A stretch of 37,746 nucleotides of DNA, taken from the NCBI GenBank assembly GCA_017856115.1, contig JAFMFM010000016.1:1-37746 (forward strand), read 5' to 3'. Each line of letters begins with the position of its first letter. Position 1 is the stretch's first letter. Positions 31,429-37,746 of this stretch are shown in pieces. The translations under genes and the position numbers were made by a program. Below the pieces are notes generated by a model. That model ran no database searches. It was given only the letters and a program-made list of their open reading frames with translations, and had not been told where the DNA came from. This stretch comes from Actinomycetota bacterium (lineage in GTDB: Bacteria > Actinomycetota > Acidimicrobiia > Acidimicrobiales > Ilumatobacteraceae).

Positions 31429-32464
31429 GCTCGACGAGGTGCACCGCGAATTGGGCGCCAAGATGGTGCCATTCGGTGGATGGGAAATGCCGCTGTCGTA
31501 TCCCACCGGAACCATCGCCGAGCACATGGCCTGTCGTAACGATGCCGCGGTATTCGACGTATCGCACTTGGGCACGGTGCGAGTCGAGGGTGCCGGGGCC
31601 TTCAATGTGTTGCAACGTGAGTTCACCAACGACCTGCGCAAGGTGGCTCCAGGACGTGCGCAATACACCCACGCGTGCAACGATCGAGGTGGCGTCACCG
31701 ATGACATCATCGTGTGGTGGTTATCCGAGGAGTGTTTCGACGTGATGCCGAACGCCTCGAACACCGAGCGCGTGCGCTCCGTGGTCGGCGGTACCGATAC
31801 CACGACCCAGCGCGCGATTCTTGCGGTGCAGGGGCCGCACGCACGACACCGCCTCGCCACGGTGTCGCAGGGTGCCGCGAACGTGAAGCGGTTTCGCGTC
31901 GAGACGGTGGACGTCCTCGGCGTACCGTGCGTGGTGGCGGGTACCGGTTACACGGGTGAGGATGGTGTTGAGATCGCGGTTCCCGTCGATCACGCACCCA
32001 GCGTTGCGCGGGCACTGATTGCCGCCGGTGTGACCATGGCGGGTCTGGGTGCACGTGACACCTTGCGACTCGAGGCAGGGCTGCCGTTGCACGGCCACGA
32101 GCTCTCTGCGGACATCAGCCCCCTCGAAGCCAATCTCGGTTGGGTCATCGGTTGGGACAAGGACGATTTTCGGGGCAAATCGGCATTGGCCAACGAGCGG
32201 GCCGTCGGTGTCCGACGAAAACTCTGCGGGATTCGTACGACCGGACGTCGGCCCCCGCGTGATGGAGCTCGCGTGATGGTGGATGGTGTCGACAGCGGCG
32301 TGGTGACGAGCGGCAATTTCTCGCCGGTCCTCGGGGCCGGGATCGCATTCGCATTGCTCACGCCCGAGGCGACGCAGGTTGGTCGTTCGGTGGTGGTGAA
32401 GGTTCGGGACAGTGAACTCCCGGGCACCGTCGTGGCTACGCCGTTTGTGACTGCTCCGAAGTAG
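31406..32464 (+). CDS. gcvT: glycine cleavage system T protein (aminomethyltransferase)
   Basis: 352 residues. GcvT signatures include ELGAKMVPFGGWEMPL, the tetrahydrofolate-site FDVSHLGTVRV, a central ILAVQGPHARHRL and GYTGEDGVEIAVP with the catalytic-domain RDTLRLEAGLPLHGHEL, then a C-terminal barrel. It releases ammonia from the aminomethyl-H protein and forms 5,10-methylene-THF. ATG 31406 gives the expected short N-terminus; the start lies in the second copy of the tandem duplication. The 3' end overlaps the convergent small gene by 29 bases. Confidence 0.95.
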   Translation: MNGHRVSPLDEVHRELGAKMVPFGGWEMPLSYPTGTIAEHMACRNDAAVFDVSHLGTVRVEGAGAFNVLQREFTNDLRKVAPGRAQYTHACNDRGGVTDDIIVWWLSEECFDVMPNASNTERVRSVVGGTDTTTQRAILAVQGPHARHRLATVSQGAANVKRFRVETVDVLGVPCVVAGTGYTGEDGVEIAVPVDHAPSVARALIAAGVTMAGLGARDTLRLEAGLPLHGHELSADISPLEANLGWVIGWDKDDFRGKSALANERAVGVRRKLCGIRTTGRRPPRDGARVMVDGVDSGVVTSGNFSPVLGAGIAFALLTPEATQVGRSVVVKVRDSELPGTVVATPFVTAPK

Positions 32465-32806
32465 ATCCCGCCGGGGGTGCGGTGGTTTTTGGCGTCAGGT
32501 TGGACATCGCCTTGCTCGCCAGCGACGGCAGGAATCCAACCAGCGATCCGGCTTGATCGGCCATTGCAGCGATGCGTCGGATTGGTTCCTCCACGTCGTC
32601 GAGCAGGCGGTTCACGCGGGAGGCGGCGTGATTGAGATTGTCCATGGTTGCGCCGACGTTCTCCAGCGCAACGATGAGTGCTTCGACCGTACGTCGGCCT
32701 TGATCGGCCAACTTGACGCCCTCGGTGACGGGATCGATGCTGCGCAACAGCGTAAGTAGGTCGCCAACGATCTTCTGAACGTCGAACTGGGGTGGTGGAG
32801 TCGTGC

Positions 32807-32810
<4 letters not shown>
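32436..32810 (-). CDS. small helical protein translationally coupled to gcvP
   Basis: 124 residues with no family I recognise. The sequence is mostly amphipathic helix ([43 protein letters not shown]) with a disordered, Thr/Pro/Ser-rich tail. There is no signal peptide. ATG 32810 overlaps the gcvP TGA (ATGA), so it is translated from the gcvP messenger and should be under the glycine riboswitch. The stop lies inside gcvT on the other strand. A structural helper for membranes or complexes is conceivable, but it is only an inference. Confidence 0.6.
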
Positions 32811-35659
<2,849 letters not shown>

Positions 35660-35712
35660 GGTGCCTCGCTGTCGACGGTGGTGATTCCGGTACGTGACCG
35701 CACCGGCACCCC
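35660..35712 (-). promoter_or_regulatory. expression platform between riboswitch and gcvP
   Basis: Two repeats are visible. GACAGCG occurs in aptamer II P1 (35719-35713) and again overlapping the gcvP Shine-Dalgarno (35673-35667). GGTGCC directly after the aptamer (35710-35705) is complementary to GGCACC directly before the ATG (35665-35660), with a nested CCGGT...ACCGG hairpin between. Both pairings would hide or free the GAGG ribosome site. There is no terminator-like T-run, so control is more likely at translation. Confidence 0.5.
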
Positions 35713-35897
35713 CGCTGTCCCTGATACCTGAGAGCTTTGGCGATGACTCGCTTATCCCCGTCGGTGGAGAAGGCGTGAGCCCCCTCGCTTTCCAGCGTTG
35801 CACGTCGCCTCGGTTCGGGGACCTGAGAGGTTCCGGGGTGGTTGCTCCTTCGGTGTGACGGTGCACCGGACGTGCACTTCACTCTCCCGAGGCGACG
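35713..35897 (-). ncRNA. tandem glycine riboswitch (two aptamers) upstream of gcvP
   Basis: On the minus strand aptamer I (35897-35803) is closed by an 11-bp P1, CGTCGCCTCGG with CCGAGGCGACG, and has GGGAGAG, ACCGAAGGAGCAA and CCTCTCAGGT. Aptamer II (35797-35713) is closed by CGCTG/CAGCG and has ACCGACGGGG, GCTCTCAGGTA and GGGACAG. These are the conserved blocks of the glycine riboswitch, which in most bacteria activates glycine cleavage genes when glycine is high. A TACGCT (35915-35910) about 13 bases upstream is a candidate promoter element. Confidence 0.93.
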
Positions 35898-35952
35898 ATT
35901 GCAGTCGAAAGCGTAGTACGCGACCGGGTGATCACCGCAACGGTGCGCCGTC

Positions 35953-35958
35953 TAGAGT
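35953..35958 (+). promoter_or_regulatory. putative -10 of the SCO6745-like gene (leaderless)
   Basis: TAGAGT ends six bases before ATG 35965. It is divergent from the promoter of the glycine riboswitch transcript. Confidence 0.5.
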
Positions 35959-35964
35959 GACGCC

Positions 35965-36717
35965 ATGACCGCAGCACCGATCACCTCCAGAGCCCTCACC
36001 GACGCCGTCAGCCCGTTTTTTGGCGACTTGGGAAGCAAGTACATGCTCGATCCCGCGACCGCCGAGATCGGCAAGGCCGCCGGGTACTCCGACGGGTTCT
36101 CGTTCTACATGGCTGGACGAGGCGGCGTCCTCGGCGACGTCGATGCCGATGTGGTGTATTCGGCGTTCATGTTCTTCGACCACAACCTCGTGCGCAAGAT
36201 GTGGGAACGAGGCACTGCGGTGGAGGGCGCACGAAAGGCCGGAACCCGTTACGCGGGCGCAGCCGACGCCTGGGGCAAGGCACATCTTGCAGGCTTCGGT
36301 GGCACCGCGCGCTTCAACGAACTGGCGCAGAAGGTCGTGGACTCCGTCGACGTCGGAGGTCTCTCGTTGTTCGCCGGACTTCGAGCCGAACCGCTCTCGA
36401 GCGACCCGGTGGAGCGTACGTACCGGTTGGTGACGTACCTGCGCGAACTCCGCGGTTGCATCCACATCAATGCGGTGGTTGCCGAAGGGCTCTCGGGAAT
36501 CGAGGCGGTGCTGGCGTCGCAGAACGGGGAGTTCTTCGCCAAACTGCACGGGTACCAGGAGCCGTACCCGAACGTGGCACACCTTGCCGAACGTCGGGCC
36601 CATGCCGAGGAGGTCACCGCACAGCGGATGGCCGACATCTACGAGCGTTCGTTGACCGGAGCGGAGCGGGGCGAGTTCGCCGCGCTCGTTGCGGAATTGA
36701 AGACGGCCGTCGTTTAG
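35965..36717 (+). CDS. SCO6745-like family protein (function unknown)
   Basis: 250 residues, soluble, without signal peptide. The segment YMAGRGGVLGDVDADVVYSAFMFFDHNLVRKMWE is typical of a family of actinobacterial proteins named after Streptomyces SCO6745, some of which sit in natural product clusters. The sequence is largely helical. No catalytic motif is recognised. It is convergent with the FAH-family gene, seven bases apart. Confidence 0.7.
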   Translation: MTAAPITSRALTDAVSPFFGDLGSKYMLDPATAEIGKAAGYSDGFSFYMAGRGGVLGDVDADVVYSAFMFFDHNLVRKMWERGTAVEGARKAGTRYAGAADAWGKAHLAGFGGTARFNELAQKVVDSVDVGGLSLFAGLRAEPLSSDPVERTYRLVTYLRELRGCIHINAVVAEGLSGIEAVLASQNGEFFAKLHGYQEPYPNVAHLAERRAHAEEVTAQRMADIYERSLTGAERGEFAALVAELKTAVV

Positions 36718-36724
36718 TCGTCGT

Positions 36725-37594
36725 CTAGACGCAGCGGTTGGTGAGCGTTCCGACGCCGTCGACGCTGGATACGAGGACGTCCCCCGGCGCAAGGAAGCGG
36801 GGCGGCTTGCGGGCTGCGCCGACGCCGCTCGGTGTTCCGGTAAATATGACGTCGCCGGGGAGCAGCTCGACGATCGTCGAAAGGTACGCAACGAGCCGGG
36901 GAATGGAAAAGATCAGGTCGTTGCTGTTCGATTGCTGCACCACCTCGCCGTTCAACGTGCAGGTGAGCGCGAGCGAGTCGCGCTGGGAAAGTTCTCGCGC
37001 GTCCACCAACCACGGGCCGAAGGGGGTGAATCCGGCACGACTCTTGCCGAGGCTGAACTGCGGCGGCTGAGTGGCACGTTGCAACAAGCGGTCGCTTACG
37101 TCCTGCCCGACGCAGATGCCGGCGATGCGGTCCCAGGCGTTCGACTCGGGGATGTCGCGTCCACCGGACCCCACCACCGCAACGACCTCGATTTCCCAGT
37201 CCACGGTGGCCACGGTGATGGGGATGTCACCGTGCGGCGCGTTCACCGACGACGCGAACTTGGTGAACGTGAGCGGAGAATCGGGTATTGGTGCACCCGT
37301 CTCCACCGCGTGGGCGCGGTAGTTGAGTCCGATACCGAAAATCTGACGCGGTTCGGGGGACGGCGCCCCGAGATCCGTTGCCGAGAACGCAACGGGTGTC
37401 GCCTGAAGTGAGGGCGCAACGTTTCGTAATTCGTCCCAACGGGCGAAGACACTCATCGGTAAATGACCGAACGTGCCATCGGTGGCTCGTTCGAGATCGA
37501 TGGCAGTACCACCACCGTCTGGCTGCGTCGACGCGATGATCGATGCCCGTCCGTTGATGTTGGCGAAGCGGAGGTTTCCGGACGGTTGGGACAT
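36725..37594 (-). CDS. fumarylacetoacetate hydrolase family protein
   Basis: 289 residues. The FAH-fold metal site is seen in VDWEIEVVAVVG (Glu-x-Glu) and GICVGQDVSDR (Asp), with FTKFASSVNAP, FSLGKSRAGFTPFGPW and GDVIFTGTPSGVGAARKPPRFL. Members hydrolyse C-C bonds in acylpyruvates or diketones, or decarboxylate or isomerise catechol-cleavage products; the exact reaction is not fixed. ATG 37594 is chosen because TACTGT (37607-37602) lies seven bases upstream; ATG 37600 would be too close. Divergent from a flavoprotein gene with which it may share a pathway. Confidence 0.88.
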   Translation of the reverse strand: MSQPSGNLRFANINGRASIIASTQPDGGGTAIDLERATDGTFGHLPMSVFARWDELRNVAPSLQATPVAFSATDLGAPSPEPRQIFGIGLNYRAHAVETGAPIPDSPLTFTKFASSVNAPHGDIPITVATVDWEIEVVAVVGSGGRDIPESNAWDRIAGICVGQDVSDRLLQRATQPPQFSLGKSRAGFTPFGPWLVDARELSQRDSLALTCTLNGEVVQQSNSNDLIFSIPRLVAYLSTIVELLPGDVIFTGTPSGVGAARKPPRFLAPGDVLVSSVDGVGTLTNRCV

Positions 37595-37601
37595 GTCCAT
37601 C

Positions 37602-37611
37602 ACAGTAGTTT
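37602..37611. promoter_or_regulatory. overlapping divergent -10 elements, FAH-family and FAD protein genes
   Basis: Minus-strand TACTGT (37607-37602) precedes the FAH ATG by seven bases; plus-strand TAGTTT (37606-37611) precedes ATG 37623 by eleven bases. They share one TA step, as at the ispH/der junction. Confidence 0.5.
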
Positions 37612-37622
37612 CTGGACTACCC

Positions 37623-37746
37623 ATGCACGTATTGATCGTTGGTGGTGGCCCGGTGGGACTCACCACTTCCATCGCACTGTCGTCGGTGGGGGTATCCAAC
37701 ACCGTGATCGAGAAGAGCGCCGACGTCTACGGTTTGCCGCGGGCAA
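37623..37746 (+). CDS. FAD-dependent monooxygenase/oxidoreductase (3' truncated by window)
   Basis: 41 codons before the window ends. The N-terminal MHVLIVGGGPVGLTTSIALS is the FAD Rossmann motif GxGxxG, with IEKS at the end of the second strand, typical of aromatic-ring hydroxylases. Together with the divergent FAH-family gene this suggests an aromatic degradation locus to the right. Confidence 0.8.
   Translation, partial: MHVLIVGGGPVGLTTSIALSSVGVSNTVIEKSADVYGLPRA

Noticed and set aside
36722-36731. CGTCTAGACG palindrome at the convergent end of the SCO6745-like and FAH-family genes
   Set aside because: It is ten bases without a loop and overlaps the FAH stop codon; there is no reason to think it acts as an operator or terminator.

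Overview
The window looks like a chromosomal segment of a high-GC actinobacterium, most likely one outside the Corynebacteriales; my guess is class Acidimicrobiia. Three things support this. The order tetratricopeptide protein, HAD phosphatase, tlyA, nadK, recN, pyrG, NUDIX, xerD, scpA, scpB, RluB-type synthase, der follows Mycobacterium tuberculosis Rv1691-Rv1713. The order CDP-alcohol phosphatidyltransferase, gcvH, FHA protein, MerR, bifunctional-nuclease-like protein, MerR, gcvP follows Rv1822-Rv1832. GTG starts are common and many genes appear to be leaderless. No insertion sequence, phage gene, integron or CRISPR array was seen. Gene density is very high, and the only long non-coding stretch is a riboswitch leader.

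Layout. Positions 1-16116 are mostly information processing and anabolic genes: a truncated repeat-rich/TPR protein, an OB-fold SSB-like protein, a DUF1015 protein (minus), HAD phosphatase, tlyA, nadK, recN, pyrG, NUDIX, xerD, an HD-domain protein, trpS (minus), scpA, scpB, an RluB-type pseudouridine synthase, tyrA and aroA. Positions 16117-23970 are an accessory block: an AlkA-like glycosylase, a phosphoribosyltransferase, an overlapping GDPD/ABC-transporter operon, and a divergent acyl-CoA ligase/acyl-CoA dehydrogenase pair. Positions 23971-27888 hold ispH, der, a small zinc-ribbon membrane protein, tRNA-Pro(GGG), an SRAP peptidase/DNA-crosslink protein and a HIT protein. Positions 27935-35897 are a glycine-cleavage and growth-regulator locus: a CDP-alcohol phosphatidyltransferase, gcvH, a GarA-like FHA protein, a MerR of FtsR type, a DUF151 protein, a second MerR, gcvT, a small protein coupled to gcvP, and gcvP behind a tandem glycine riboswitch. 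The right end has an SCO6745-like protein, a fumarylacetoacetate-hydrolase-family protein and the start of a FAD-dependent protein.

How expression seems to be organised. At least a dozen genes have a TANNNT hexamer ending 6-9 nt before the start codon, which predicts leaderless mRNAs. Several divergent pairs are only 28-45 bp apart, and in two of them (ispH/der and FAH/FAD protein) the opposing -10 hexamers share one TA step. Against this background four leaders stand out: pyrG with a hairpin that competes with an exact anti-Shine-Dalgarno match, gcvP with the glycine riboswitch, gcvT with a 23-bp tandem duplication of its own start that creates a short upstream ORF, and the SRAP gene, which begins two bases after the 3' end of a tRNA and may be released as a near-leaderless mRNA by tRNA processing. 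These regulatory readings are inferences from sequence; the gene identities are mostly secure.
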